Below, piece by piece: positions 1 to 12,730 of a DNA stretch of 64,000 bases. Under the pieces are notes generated by a model, which saw only the letters and a program-made list of their open reading frames with translations, made no database searches and had not been told where the DNA came from. Position numbers and translations under genes: made by a program. The DNA comes from Pohlia nutans. Its lineage: Eukaryota; Streptophyta; Bryopsida; Bryales; Mniaceae. The stretch is taken from NCBI GenBank assembly GCA_022496805.1, contig CM040088.1, positions 29,828,452 through 29,892,451 on the forward strand, written 5' to 3'. Numbering within the stretch: the first letter of the stretch is position 1; each line of letters opens with the position of its first letter.

Positions 1-820
1 AATGTGTCCAGAATTTTAGGCAAAACCATAGGAATTTTTTGAAAAACGTAGACATTCTTTATGAGTAATTTTGAAAATTTTAGACATTGCTACAGAAAAA
101 CCATTGCAAATTGTTCATTTAGTGCAATTTACAAGGATTCAGGGAAATTTTTGAATTTTACTTAGCACCTTACCTTGTCACATTCATCGGGTTATTTATG
201 AGATTTTAGGCATTGTAGTTCCTAAATTTCTGAAATTTCAGGCACAAACCTCTTGTAATTTCTGATTTTGATAAAATATGGGGAAAAATAATTATTTTTT
301 GCCTAACCTAGGAGTAGACTATGGTAATGTGAGGTTCAAGTTCCAATTTACAACATCTAAATTTATTCTTTTTTGTTGATCAAAGGGCTAACCAAGAGAA
401 CACAAAGAAGAAAAGTTATGGACTTTAACCGTCCTCTAACTATAGTAGCTAATTGGTTAAAAAGTTCTGGGCTCTAAATCCTCAATAAAGTCATAACCTT
501 CCTCAAAATTAGAATCATTTAGCATAGTCTCAAACTTTTGTGAACAAATCCTCCATGTGTCATCTCCCGCAATAAAAGAGCTGCCAAGTATTGGTTGCCT
601 ACCCAACTGCTCAAGACATAACATTGTATAATCTCTTGCTAGTTGAAAATATACCTCTCTATGAAGCTTGGTAAAAGAGTAAAATTAAAATTAACTCAAA
701 CCATTGGCTTCTGAACTCTTAAAATTTTACTCAAACTCTCTATACCAATATTATTGGGTAGGAAGGGACTCCTTAACAAATGAAATAATATTATAGAAAT
801 TAGTGATTAAATTAGTAGAA
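1..820. other. AT-rich intergenic DNA, no gene seen
   Basis: No open frame with protein-like composition and no terminal inverted repeat was recognised here. The stretch is AT-rich and ends where the duplicated repeat at 830 begins. Confidence 0.5.
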
Positions 821-829
821 GAGGGTTAG

Positions 830-3800
830 GGGAGGGGGGCGCCGGGACCTACTCTAAACTAAAAAGGCAAAAAGAGGGGGGAGGGGGAGAGAAAAAAAAG
901 AAAAATGAAGGGGAGGAGTAAAAAAGAAAAAAAATTAGAATTGGGCGTTGGGATCTCCTCGACCGTGTGTCCGCTGATCACGTTCTTGGTACCATTGAAA
1001 AGCTCTCCAAGAGGAGAGGTGCACCAAAGTTGTTTCGTTACTATTAGAGGTACATTGTGAGAGTTTTGTTTTTTTGAGTGATTTTTGACATCATAAATTG
1101 AATTAATTAATGACAATGAAATTTGGGAGTTTTTGATATTATTATTGGCAAAATCAGAAAGCTCTCAATGAGTAGGGGTGCACCAAAATTATTTTGTAAA
1201 TTTTGAACCTATTGTGTAAAAGTCATGGATTCCTAATCAAATTTTCCTCACCATAAATTGAATTAATTATGGATAAGTGATTCTAAAAATAAAATTGAAA
1301 GAAAAATCATGGCTAAATCATGGGGAACATTGGGCCAACATCACACAGCCGTCCTAGTTGTTGTTTATAAGTCCAACATAAAAAATTTATAGTGATCTTT
1401 AATTTCAAAAAGAAAATAACACAAAAATATTTGTAATAAAGGCAATTTTTTTTTTAAAATTGAATGAAATAAACATTCCTTAAATAATTAAATTTATCTT
1501 GAATAGGGTTTTGAAATATTCAAATTTAACTTTCTAGAACAATGTTCAATGCATTACATATATTTCAATTTAATGGTAAATGTTATAATTAATCAAACTT
1601 TAATTATTATTTTCTTATCATTTTAGCTTTGATTTTTTTTGAGGTTTTAGGGTATTCTAAATATAAATATAAATATAAATATATAATATTAAATCATTTA
1701 GCATTATTAGAAAAAATAAATTCAATAATGATAAATTGATTGTAAATTCTATATTATAAATGAGATAATCTAAATTGAAGTGAAAGTAAATTAAATAATG
1801 TAGTAAAGTGAAGAATATACAAAATGATTACAATAAGAGTTGTCATTTTATTTCTACAAAGAAACACGTGTTGAATTTGGAGCTACATATATAAATGAAA
1901 ACCAATGCTTTGTAAAAATCATCAATATGAAAATTAAGATCTCCATACCATCATAGTTTTACATATGTGATAAAAACCATGTACCGGTATTGAATGAAAT
2001 ACACATAAATAGAACATGCCATAAAAATTTGGAAATTATAAGTAGTGTTTGTTGAATTTCACATAAATTATTTTTTTAAATTGCCTCTCCGAGGGTTTAA
2101 ACTTTCCAAGGGAGTCCTCCTCGATTAAATTGGGGCCATAGGCTGCAAATTTGAAAAAAAAATTGCCAAAACAAGATCCTAGGGTGCCCAAAATGGAAAT
2201 TTCAAAAAATGGGACCCATGGGTGAATAGTGATTGCATTAATGTCGAAGGAGGGATTTAGAGTCGGGGGTTTTCACACATCTTAATATTATTTCAGTGAT
2301 CAAGCGTGAGTTTTGGAGGAATAAAGAATTGGTCTTGTGATCAAATTCATTCTAAGTCACTTCCAAATAATATGGGATAAGTAGATGATCTTGCAAGCCC
2401 ATGTGAATTCTCACTACACCATATTCTTCAGTAAATTTTGGTGTAGAATTGAGCATAGAAAATGATTTTATTTTAAAATGTTTTTAACTAAAAAAGTTAG
2501 AAGACCAAGTCATCTTCTACCTCCAAAGAGATTTTCGTGATTTGAAGTTTTCATGAATGAGATATGGACAAATTTCAGTAAGGTAGTGAAGCATGTGCAT
2601 GAGTTGAATGATAAAATGCGTTGTGATCAAACTTTCGAGGCTCAATTTTGCATAGTAGATTAACTTATTTTGAATATTGATTGACACAAAAAAGTTTCCA
2701 AATCAAACAATCTTTCACCGCCAAAAAGAATTTTGTGATTTGGAGTTTGTATGCTTGAGTTATGCACATTTTTGTAAAAGAGTTTAACCAGTGAATAGTC
2801 AACTTTAAAGCAATTGTCCTACTTTGCCCTATCCAAGAGTGAGACTCCACCGGGGGGTTTAGGGTGTGTGTGTGTGGGGGGAGGGAGGGGCGCGGGGGGG
2901 GCCGCCGGGACCTACTCTAAGCTAAAAAGGCAAAAAGAGGGGGAGGGGGAGGGAAAAAAGGAAACAGGAGGGGGAGGAGGAAAAAAGAGAAAAAATTAGA
3001 ATTGAGCTTTGAGATCTCCTCGACCGTGCATTCGCCGGTCATATTCTTGGTACCGTCGGAAAGCTCTCGACGAGGAGAGGTGCACCAAAGTTGTTTCATC
3101 ACTTTTAGAAGTATATTGTGAGAGTTATGGATTTTTTTTAGTGATTTTGACATCATAAATTGAATTAAATTATGAAAAATGAAATTTGGGAGTTTTTGAT
3201 TTTATTCTTGGCATCGTTAGAAAGCTCTCGATGAGCAAGGGTGCACCAAAATCATTTCATAATTTTTGAATCTACAGTGTAAAGTTATGGATTCTTGATC
3301 AAATTTCCTCACCATAAATTGAATTAAATTATGGATAAATGAATCTAAAAATAAAAGAAATAGTAAAAGCATGGGTCAATCACGGAGAACATTGGGTCAA
3401 CATCACATGGCCGCAGTAAAAGTTGTCTATAAGTCAAACAGAAGAAAACTACAGTGATCTTTAATTTAAAAAGACAAAAAAAAAAAACTATATATAATAA
3501 ATGAGATAATCTAAATTTTGTATATTTTTCACTTGTAGGGTATTCTAAAAACAAGAATACAATATTAAATTATTTAGCATTATTGGAAAATAATCTTTCA
3601 ATAATGATAATTTGATTGTAAACTCTATATAATAAAATGAGATAATCTAAATTGAAGTGAAAATAAATGAAATTATGTAGTAAAGTGAAAAATATACAAA
3701 ATGATTACAATAAGATTTTTCATTTTATTTCTACAAAGAACATGTGTTGAATTTGGAGCTACGAATAAAAATGAAAACCAATACTTTGTAAAAATCATCA

Positions 3801-4390
3801 ATATGACAATTTGAATCTTCATATCATCATAGTTTTCCATATGCAATAAAATCTATATACCGGTATTGAATGAAATACACATAAATAGAATATGAGATAA
3901 GAACTGAACTTGCAAGCCCATGTGAATTCTCACTACACCATATTTTTCAGTAGATTTTGGTGCACAATTGAGCATAGAAAATGATCTTATTTGAAATGTT
4001 TTCAACTAAGAAAAGTTAGAAGGCTAAGTCATCTTCCACCTCCAAAAAGAATTTTGTGATTTGAAGTTTTTATGAATGAGATATGGACAAATTTCAGTAA
4101 GGTAGTGAAGAATGTGCATGAGTTGAATAATAAGAAAATGTGTTGTGATCAGACTTTCGAGGCTCAATTGTGCATAGTAGACTAACTCATTTTGAATATT
4201 GATCAACAAAGAAAATTTTCACAATCAAGCAATCTTTCACCTCCAAAAAGAATTTTGTGATTTGGAGTTTTTATGCTTAAGTTATGCACATTTTTGTAAA
4301 GGAGTTTAACCGGTTAACTTTAAAGCAATTGTCCTACTTGTCCTATCCAAGAATGAGACCCCTTGAGGGGGGGGGGGGGGGGGGGGGGGG
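830..4390. repeat. Tandemly duplicated 1.5-2 kb repeat, two copies
   Basis: Two diverged copies lie head to tail, about 830-2860 and 2890-4390. Both open with the GCCGGGACCTACTCTAA motif and a purine-rich tract. Both continue through GATCTCCTCGACCG (955, 3013) and TGAATTCTCACTACACCATA (2402, 3922), and end near AAGCAATTGTCCTACTT (2808, 4323). The first copy has about 350 extra bases (2040-2390) absent from the second. A third, shorter relative lies at 38,980-39,310. Within each copy a unit of about 160 bp starting at GAAAGCTCTC is itself duplicated. No coding capacity is visible, so this may be part of a decayed retroelement. Confidence 0.7.
4367..4390 (+). repeat. Poly-G tract, 24 bases
   Basis: An uninterrupted run of 24 G closes the second copy of the duplicated repeat. 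The matching place in the first copy (2853-2900) is also G-rich but interrupted. Such a run can form G-quadruplexes and its length is easily miscounted in assemblies. Confidence 0.9.
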
Positions 4391-5145
4391 TTACTTAATC
4401 ACCAAGGAATAGTGTTATAGCATAATGCCCAAGGTCCATACTGACACCAAAATAGTATCAATATGGGCGTTGGGACGCAATGTTCAGACTCTATTCTTAA
4501 GTAATCAATACCCCTTTCTACTATTTTACTAGTGTTATGACACAAACTAAATATGTCATACCCGTTCAGAGCAAATGAGAGGCCATGACACAAACTAAAT
4601 ATGTCAACTTCAAAATTGCAAACAATGAAGGTCTTATATGGGCGAACTTGCTCAAGCAATGGATATTGACACTACCTTTGTTAGGGCCACTTTAGACTAC
4701 AGTGAAGAAGTCACTGGTCAAGAATTTTAGGGAAATGAAGCAATTTTTTTTCTTCACCGGTTGGAGTTTACAACACGGTCCAGATTTGTCCGCTAGAGAA
4801 CTTCAAGCATAGATGAGAAAATTACATGAGTGCCAAAGTGGCAACACTTTTTGCAAGGGGAGTTCTCCGGAGGTCAAAGTTTTTAGACAACCTCAAAGCC
4901 TCGGACAAGAAACTTGGCCTCTAGATAACTCCAACTTGCCATTAAAATACTATTTTTGTGGACACTCCAAATCTGCCATTTTTAGTACAAGGAACAAAAG
5001 TGAAATTCTAATTTATATTTTTTGCATTTTCAACTTTAAGATCTTGTCTTACAGCACTACAAGAATGTGTGCAATTTTTTGTAGAATTTTGACCTAATAG
5101 ATTGAGAGATTATAACATTTGAAGTGAAGAGTATTTTAATTGGTT
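4391..5145. other. Intergenic DNA with a short direct repeat
   Basis: No gene recognised. A 21-base segment beginning ATGACACAAACTAAATA occurs twice, at 4535 and 4584. Confidence 0.5.
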
Positions 5146-5325
5146 TTAACCCCTAAGCATCCCTAGGTTTTTTGGGTTTTAAAACATCATTGCGTTTGAA
5201 GTGTTATAGATCCAAATGTAAATGAGGTATAGAAATCTCAACTGTACAATCTTGTAGTGTACGTGTTGGAAATAACATGAATCAAATTTAGAGTCATTTG
5301 GCCACTTAGATTGCAAGATTATCAC

Positions 5326-6500
5326 ATTACAAGCAATTTCAGGCCTCCATAGGGCAGCGAGTTTGGCAAAAACTCCCATGCAAAAAAATTATTTAAAAAC
5401 AAATTAAAGAAATAATTAACCCCTAAGGACCAAGTGTCCTAACTAGGACCTGTACAAAACTGGGAATGTTTCCATTATGTCAATTTTGAGCCTACTATTT
5501 TGTGAGTTTTAGTGCATGTGAGGAATTTCAAGAGCTTTGTGGAAATACAATGTTCTTTCCAACCAGACATCGGTAGAAAAAGTTATGTTGTCCAAAGCCT
5601 TTTTTTTTTGTGAGCTCGGGCAACTTGGGAAAAATATTTCATTTCAAAAGGAGTCAAAAATTTCTAGTGTGGTCGAGTAGGGTGGGAAAAATAACTTCTA
5701 TTACAAATAAAATTTGAGGTTTTGTTATTTTTTTGTAATTGTTTTTTCTACTTCAAAAAGTGACAAGGTCTCTACAATTTAGATTGAGATATTGAAAAAA
5801 ACCAAGTTCACAATATGTTTAGCAATGGGTTGAACCTCCCTCCACTTGCAATATTGTTTTCAATATGTTAAAATCATTCTCCTACTTCTCAAATTTAGTA
5901 CAGAAGTAACTAACGTTGTGTAGATTGCGTAAGTGAAGAGCGACAAGATTCCAAAGTGGAACATTTTTAAAATAGGAAGAAAAATACACAGCTGAACATT
6001 TTGGGTTGGTTTTATTTTTCTCATACTTTCTCACTTCAAACATATGTATCTTCTAATCTATACAGTCAAAGCTTGTGAATTTTTTTGTGCACTTTCCTTT
6101 GGTTTTAAAGCACAACTTTCAATGCTTGGATTGTGAAATTTTTATTATTTTTGGAAATTATACCCTAAGGATTAGAAATGGCAACATTGTAGTGATTTTG
6201 AGCAAAATAGTTCCGGTCCTTTAGGGGTCAAATAAATAAAATATTTAAAAAAAATCCGAATCTGACATGGCCAAAACTTGGCCACGTCACTTTGGATTTA
6301 TTATTATTTTTAAGTTATTTTAATAATAATTTCAAAAAATCAAAATTTAATAATTTTAATATAATTTTAAATAAATTTTATACTTGTTTTTATTTTTATT
6401 TTTATTTTTTTGGCCCAATTTTTATTTTTTTAATTCATTTCAATGCATGAGGTGCTGGCTTAACTCACAACCATTTGTAGGCCTGAAATTGCTTGTAATG
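5326..6500. mobile_element. Inverted-repeat element nested in a TTAA MITE
   Basis: CATTACAAGCAATTTCAGG at 5326 is exactly complementary to the segment ending at 6500. The 22 terminal bases are identical, and similarity extends over about 35. It sits inside the relic starting at 5146 and itself contains the TTAA element at 5416. I could not settle a target duplication, so the superfamily is unassigned. Confidence 0.6.
5416..6231. mobile_element. TTAA-type MITE (CCCCTAAGGACC subfamily)
   Basis: It starts TTAACCCCTAAGGACCAAG and ends GGTCCTTTAGGGG followed by TCAA, a one-base variant of TTAA. The first 30 bases match, in reverse, the right end of the element at 9233-9624. No transposase is visible. 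Confidence 0.6.
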
Positions 6501-7830
6501 AATGTTTTAATGATAAAATTGGATGTTGAAACTTGCTAGGCAATACATTAGAGTTGAAATTCTATTTCTGAACCTACTCAAATGAAAAGCATTTAAACTA
6601 CAAAGTCATTTGAAATCATCATATAAACACAGTGGTAAAAGAAAATTTCATTAAAATGACTTAATGTGTCTGCAAAATGGCTTTGAATTGTCCAAAAGTA
6701 GCAAAAAAGTTGCAAAAAAGTGATCTTGGCCTCAACCCCCTTCTACTAAAATGCTTCTCAGAAATTCATAACATCTTGGATTGAGATGAAATTTTATACA
6801 CACAAACTGGACTAGTATATGCAACTTTCCTAACAATATTTTATTGGAAACGGACACCTATGAAGAAAAAACATGCCACCAAAGTTCAGTGAAGTTGGTC
6901 GGTGGGTTTTTGTTTGTGAAGTTGTGTCTGAAGACTTCTCCAGTTGGTGTTTACACTACAACCGGTCAAGACTTCCTAAGGCATTATTTTATTGTCTTTC
7001 CATCTTGTTCGGCATCCCACCAGTTGCCTCAAATAACCATATCTTGGGCAAATCTTCTTGACCTAACGGTGCACTTTTCCAACTGTAGTCTAAATTGGCC
7101 TTTGGATGTGTACAACTATTTCCATTGATACTGTAGAATTTTATGTGGAGAGTCGCTTCTCCCTTTGCTATTTTGCATGTGTTAAAACAGATATTTGAAA
7201 ATAATGGCCATATTCCATTAAAATGGGCATTTTGTGTTTTACGAGAAAACAAATGTCCACACTCAAAACAATCTAAAAATATTTTTTAAATATTTCTGAA
7301 AACACTTTAAAAATCGCTTCAAAACTACCCAAAACAACTTTAAAATTTTTCACACTTGGAATCAAATGACCTAAATTTTTTATCAACAGAATATGACCGT
7401 TATTTCCGAATACCCGATTCATTAGTGAGATATGCATGAGACTAACTGGTGAGTTGCTGGGTTGCTAAAATCGAGATGTTCGGTTTACAAGAGACTTTGG
7501 CAGCAAGCAATCTGATGCTGGGAATATTCCGTGGAGATTCTTCCTGAAACGCATCTCCTTTTTGATACCAGGCACGAAACTCTTGTTTGCAAGAAGAAAA
7601 ACAAGGAATCTCCTGCCCTCCAGTTTAAACAGGGGTTTCTCTGATTCTATCCCCTGCAGGGGTCACCATATAATTATGCTCATGTTTCTTTCCCTTGTTT
7701 CACTATTGGGAGTAGTCGTACACCACTGTGAGTCCTTTGTCATGTGGACATCGAATCATGGGTGGGTCAAATAGACACTTCATTCACGACGGCCTCAAAT
7801 GAGGACTGGAGTTCTTACTACTACTAGTTC
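6501..7830. other. Repeat remnants, no gene
   Basis: 6501-6850 continues the TTAA relic begun at 5146. The segment 7770-7815 (ACGGCCTC...GGACTGGAGTT) resembles 32,830-32,850 and 56,560-56,590, which suggests a shared dispersed-repeat tail. The open frames at 6844-7128 and 7562-7774 have no recognisable domain. Confidence 0.45.
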
Positions 7831-7831
7831 T

Positions 7832-8161
7832 TTAACCCCTAAACGTCCCAGCGTCCAGAAACTGGATTACGAACAAATTCAAAGCCTGCTAACTTTCTCA
7901 TACAATCTTGGATGACTTTCATCCAAGTCATATTTGCAAGCCTATTAGGTTCTCTACCAATTAAAGTAAATCTCTTGTGATGTTGAGATGTTGATAATAT
8001 TGGAGAGGCCTCCAAATGCAAGTATGTCAAATTTGTTGGGTAGATTTCATGTTTGCAATGGACCTCTCATGTACACCTCATGTACATTTGAGCCATGCTA
8101 ATATCTAGTATTAAGGCTAGCATCTACTTCTGTTCAAAGGGTCGGTACGTTTAGGGGTTAA
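7832..8161. mobile_element. TTAA-type MITE, 330 bp, subfamily A
   Basis: Bounded by TTAA on both sides (7832-7835 and 8158-8161). Ends are CCCCTAAACGTCCCAGCG and the inverted CCCCTAAACGTACCGACC. A near-identical copy lies at 62,405-62,734. It is too short to encode a transposase. Confidence 0.85.
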
Positions 8162-8226
8162 GAGGGAGAAATAAAAGCACATTTTATAATCACATGACAC
8201 AAATGGGGTGATTTACTCAGTGATTT

Positions 8227-8335
8227 TGCTGGAATGGGTGAGGAGGGATAGCAGGAGCGTCCAAGGGATTGTACGAGTTGGACACTCCCGCGATCCCTCC
8301 TCACAATCTCTTGCATAAGCTTACCCATTCCAGCA
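8227..8335 (+). ncRNA. Fold-back hairpin, possible small-RNA precursor
   Basis: Arms 8227-8262 and 8280-8335 pair around a 17-base loop. TGCTGGAATGGGT is matched exactly by its complement, followed after a 17-20 base bulge by GAGGAGGGAT and GGGAGTGTCC pairing. GGAATGGGTGAGGAGGGA resembles the shape of plant miR482-type 5' arms, but the bulge on the 3' arm is unlike a clean precursor. It could equally be a small hairpin MITE. Confidence 0.35.
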
Positions 8336-8435
8336 TTGTGGTATGTAAATAGAAATCAAATGAATAGGAAGCCAGTCAGGTGAAAATGGCACTTCTCTGT
8401 ACAGTTTCTGCCGATCACTGCAATGAGAAATGTAA

Positions 8436-9023
8436 GTAACCCCTAAACGTCACAGCATCTAGAAACTGGACGACTAACAGATTCAAACGCACCCCACGTT
8501 CTCATCGATGCTTGGATGAAATTCATCCAGTTTTTTGGAGATACTTCACCAAGTCGTTGTCCTATCTAACCGTTGGATTTAGTCATACTTGATTACATAT
8601 TTTTCTAAAATTACAAATGTAGAAGTATGTCAAGTCGTTGACTAAGCCAAAATTGCATTGATTGTAGTTCAAAAGTGGCCTTGCAAAAATGAGGTCATAG
8701 ATTTAAGAAACACAAAAATTTCAAAGAATCACCACGTTTAAGAGTATCTCATTTCAAACTCATTTCAACAAATTTTACTCAAAAAATATTAAAATTTTGT
8801 TTGTAATTGAATTTAGAAGGAATTTTTAATTTTAACTTTCAAATTTTATAATTAAATATTGGTGATAGTATTAGTGAATCGAACTGTATGGATGGAATCT
8901 AAAATTCAAAATCTAGAACTTTCATTTGTATATCAATTCCAAAATATTCTTCTAAATAGTATTTTATGATGATTTTTCTCAAATTGTCAATTCCAGGGAC
9001 ACCTTGGTACGTTTAGGGGTTAA
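8436..9023. mobile_element. TTAA-type MITE, 588 bp, subfamily B
   Basis: It starts GTAACCCCTAAACGTCACAG (first base of the target changed) and ends ACGTTTAGGGGTTAA. The copy at 18,584-19,148 is the same element in reverse, sharing the internal ATGTAGAAGTATGTCAAG and ATTTAGAAGGAATTTTTAA regions. Confidence 0.8.
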
Positions 9024-9232
9024 ATGATCAAGGCAGTTGAGTGGGTTCTGTAACTTACTGTGTATCAACTTATTCTGTTGAAGGACTGAAATATCACACT
9101 CAGCCTGTGAGCTTCCAAAACTTGTCCACAATCCAAACTCCCACCAGCAAAAAAAAAAAAGAAGAAAAAAAGGGCAAACTCGTAATGCAGTAACTCGTTT
9201 AGAGGACTTAATAAAATGCCAATACTTTTTTA

Positions 9233-9624
9233 TTAACCCCTAAAGGATCGTGGGTTTTTCTTGATTTTGAGCATTGTTTTCTTCTCTTTCTACTCATTTT
9301 TTGTGAATTTTTTTTGTTGCTCTTAATAGCAAATATCAATAGTTGAACATTACAAAAAAAATATTGATATTTTCTTTTTTATCAATTTAACAATTTTTCT
9401 CATGTCTCCAGAGACGGTCATAAAAGGTTCCAAAACATACCTCTTTCTCTCCATAACTTCCACTTACGAAGTTGGAATCAAAAAAAAATTGGATCCCTAG
9501 CTTAGTATCGACATATCAAATTCACATAATTTTTTTCAAAAAATTAGGATACAAATTGACACCGTGGGAACCTACCCGAACATTGAAATGTCCTAATTAG
9601 GACACTTGGTCCTTTAGGGATTGA
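9233..9624. mobile_element. TTAA-type MITE, 392 bp
   Basis: It starts TTAACCCCTAAAGGATCG and ends GGTCCTTTAGGGATTGA, the right target decayed to TTGA. Related to 5416-6231 at its right end. Confidence 0.65.
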
Positions 9625-9717
9625 AGGATGAGAGAAGGCAAACATTGGCGACGTGCATGAAATTCTGTTGTGATAATATATAAACACACAACCAAATGGA
9701 TGTTACTAGGTTAACCC

Positions 9718-10574
9718 TTAACTCCTAAACACCTACATGTTTTGGGCAATGCCTAAATGTATTATAAAATAAGATTTTTTTATTTTTTGAGCTTCAACTC
9801 TAAAGAGCATATGTAAGACATCTTTACTTATTGGAAGACATCTTTACAGTTGAATTTGAAATAAAATGCTTGAATATTTTTAAATGAATTTACACGATTT
9901 TATTTTGAGAATTCACTAAAATTACAATTTTAATACTTTCGTTTTGTAATTCATTGTGATTGGTTGAAATCATTATGCTTGGTTGAAATCATTATGCTTC
10001 AACAATGGTAAAGTTTTTCATTTGAAATTTATTCTGGTTCAATAGAGGTATCTTGAGATCTCTTTGTAAGTAATCAAAAAATAAGTAACGTTATAGGTTA
10101 AAATATTGCGCATTATGCAAAAGACGATTCAGTGTTGTACATTACGCCCTTTTGACTAATCATTCCAAAATTCATAAGATGATGAGTATTTTTGTCTTTT
10201 TGATATACTTAAAACGATAATCTCTTTTAAAATCAAATTAAACATATTTTGACACTATTACTTAATCCAACTGCATGGATGTTATGGAAAAGTGATTTCA
10301 TTTGTATGTTAGCTTCAAAGAATGGATTTAGTGTGCATTATATAGCTCAAAATCTTAAATTACTTTTTTGTGGAAATGAAAGCTCACATGGAATGGAAGC
10401 ACCTAGTAAATTCAATTTCAATGTTTTTCCTATTCACCCTAAACCTACGTGAAGGTATCTACCTAAAAATTCATGTAAAAAAATTAAATTGCAAAAACAT
10501 CACCATGGATGAGAAACTATTCAGTGATTCTGTACATCGTCCAAAAAATAGACACTCAAGCAATTAGGGGCTAA
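9718..10574. mobile_element. TTAA-type MITE, about 857 bp, diverged
   Basis: Left end TTAACTCCTAAACACC, right end AATTAGGGGCTAA. The ends match only over the outer nine or so bases, so this pairing is less certain than others. Confidence 0.45.
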
Positions 10575-10800
10575 AGGACATGGTTTTCATGATTTCCACA
10601 CCCATTTTTTTTTAAATCCCATTTTAAGCATGCTTCTTTTTTTTAATTTACTTTGGTTCTATTCTAAAGAAATACATGTCTTCATTATGTTTGTTTTGGT
10701 GTTTAAAAATCTCATTGGTTCGACAGAGTAGAAGTTATGAGCAAGATTCTCCCAAAAAAAAAGTAAGTCCAAGGCACTTAGTATGTCCTTCAAGGGTTAA
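10571..10800. mobile_element. TTAA-type MITE, 230 bp
   Basis: It begins CTAAAGGACATGG, overlapping the target of the previous element, and ends TATGTCCTTCAAGGGTTAA. The interior matches, in reverse orientation, the copy starting at 12,304. Confidence 0.6.
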
Positions 10801-11596
10801 AGTAGGTAGCTTCGTTATGTGCTTTGTACCACAATCATGAGTGGTTTGGTGCTATGGTGTCGGTAGCCAACCTTTCTAAAACTTGCTAAATTTTGAAGTA
10901 ATTCTCCATCCATTGATTTGCTTTGATTTCCCCACTAGCTGAAACAAGATGAAAATAGCTTTCAATAGCCAAATTGCTATTGCTTGTAGGAATAGGGTGC
11001 TACTGGGCATTTGTATGGTACGGTCCACCAACTCCTCTTGGTGCACCAACTACATCTTGATGCACATTTGTGCACTTTGAGCATTCACCAAAATTCATTA
11101 CATCTTGGATTGATCTTGGAGTTCAAAATGGCTGCAAAACTAGTCTATAATGGGTTGGAGAATGCTCTAAACAAGGCCGTGCGCCACCATGGGGTGTGGA
11201 ACTCGTGACCTCCCCGATGCTAGAGGGGAGTTCCCACAAGTTCTCTAAAGCCAAGAGACATGGGAACTATTCATGAACAACGCTTGTCATAAATTGTAAT
11301 TATAGGGAGCAAACTCCACTTGAACTCCACTCATGCACTTGTGTTTTTGGATAACTCTATTAAGACGCAGGTTGTAGAAACTTTCATTGACATCAGACAC
11401 TGTATGCAAAATTCATAGCTCTTCGAAGGTGAAAGAAATCCAAAAAAACATCCAAAATATGGGCGTCGGGATGGTTAGGGGTTAACAAAATTTCAGTTAA
11501 ATAAGAATTTATTGAACAAACAAATAGTTGTTGCCAAAGTACTTTTATACCATTGGCAGTGCTGGCATCGCACTCCATGTGGGGCTATGCATTAAC
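10801..11596. other. Dispersed repeat fragments, no gene
   Basis: 11,133-11,240 (AACTAGTCTATAATGGGTT to GGGGAGTTCCCA) recurs at 43,412-43,510 and, more diverged, at 40,850-40,930. 11,380-11,485 is the right end of a TTAA element like 29,739-30,536, ending GGGCGTCGGG...TTAGGGGTTAA; its left end is missing. The small frame at 11,011-11,208 lies in this repeat. Confidence 0.6.
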
Positions 11597-11850
11597 TTAA
11601 CCCTTGAATGACCAACTCGGGGAGGTCACTAACATGTATCTTCTCTAACTACGCACATTAAGAGGGTATTTTACTAGGGCTATCACATAAATGGAATATT
11701 TTAGGTATATTCTAGAATATTCTAAATATATTTTAAATATATTCTTGAATTATTCCTTACTTGAATTTAAAGTATCCTATATTACATATAAAATTTTATA
11801 ATTAGGTAGAATTTTTTCCTCCAATGAAGAAAAAGGACCCTTTAGTTTAA
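11597..11850. mobile_element. Possible TTAA-type MITE, 254 bp
   Basis: It starts TTAACCCTTGAATGACCAA and ends GGACCCTTTAGTTTAA. The inverted match is weak, and no second copy was found in the window. Confidence 0.35.
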
Positions 11851-11884
11851 CTCACGTGGTTTTCTACTTTTTGCATAGTGACCT

Positions 11885-12240
11885 TCCCGTGAGAACCAAG
11901 GATTCATAGTTTTGTGATGAGAAATTCAATTGATCATCTTGTAGAAAATATAATTCAAATGAGGCCAAATTTTATATCACCGGAATCAATGAAGAACACT
12001 ACATATGTTGGTCAAAAAATATATATATATTGGAAATAAAGAAAGTCCACATATAATAGTAGATACACCGATGGTGTAAACTAGTGCAAAGACCCACAAG
12101 AAGACCCCACATGACGAACTAGACTAGTTGTGGGTCTTTTGGGCATACTGCTCTAGTCTAACTGGACGGTGTTTCTTCTAGTCATAGGACGCACTCAAAA
12201 CTGCTTAGAAAAACATGATCTCCAATTCTCGCTTCTTCAT
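11885..12240. mobile_element. Truncated TTAA-type MITE carrying a palindromic insertion
   Basis: The interior matches the intact copy at 44,042-44,280 on both sides of an insertion at about 12,054-12,183. The insert has inverted ends built around AAGACCCACAA and TTGTGGGTCTT, so it is probably a small MITE. Host termini are eroded. Confidence 0.55.
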
Positions 12241-12303
12241 CATCAAGAGAACTAAGGAATTGCTCTCAAAATGATTGGTAATTTAAATTCAACAATGGTG
12301 ATG

Positions 12304-12536
12304 TTAACCCTTAAAGGGCATACTAAGACCCACGGGCTTTATTTTGTTTTTGGGAAAATCTTGCTTATAACTTCTAGTCCGTTGAACCAAATGGGGTTTT
12401 TAAATGTCAAGATGAACATATTTAAAGCATTTATAATTCTTTAGAATAGGACCAAAGCAAATTAAGAGGAGAATCATGCTTAAAATGGAGTTTAAAAGAT
12501 ATTTGGATGTGGGAATCTAGAAAGCCATGAGTTGAG
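12304..12536. mobile_element. TTAA-type MITE, partial
   Basis: It starts TTAACCCTTAAAGGGCATAC, and its interior is the reverse of 10,571-10,800. The far end has decayed around GCCATGAG. Confidence 0.55.
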
Positions 12537-12730
12537 GCTTTTATAAGTGGGATAGTTCTTGATGGCAATCAAGTATTGCTCCACATGAAAGGAAGTTGAT
12601 AAAATAATGATATTCATTAAAATGATGGGTTACAAAGTGCCAAAATGGTGACATTGAAGTGCATAGATCTCTATAAACTAGGACTGATAGTGGATTGGTC
12701 ACTCCTTTAAGTTGGAGTATAGTGTGAGAT

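Larger units (their letters stand above)
5146..7440. mobile_element. TTAA-type MITE relic, interrupted by nested insertions
   Basis: The left end TTAACCCCTAAGCATCC at 5146 and the next 180 bases match the left part of the intact element at 29,739. The match is lost at about 5325, resumes at about 6501 and runs to about 6850. The right end is not found, so 7440 is only an outer bound. The interruption is the inverted-repeat element at 5326-6500. Confidence 0.6.

Noticed and set aside
830..4390. An LTR retrotransposon with two LTRs
   Set aside because: The two long repeats abut with no internal coding region, primer-binding site or polypurine tract that I could identify.
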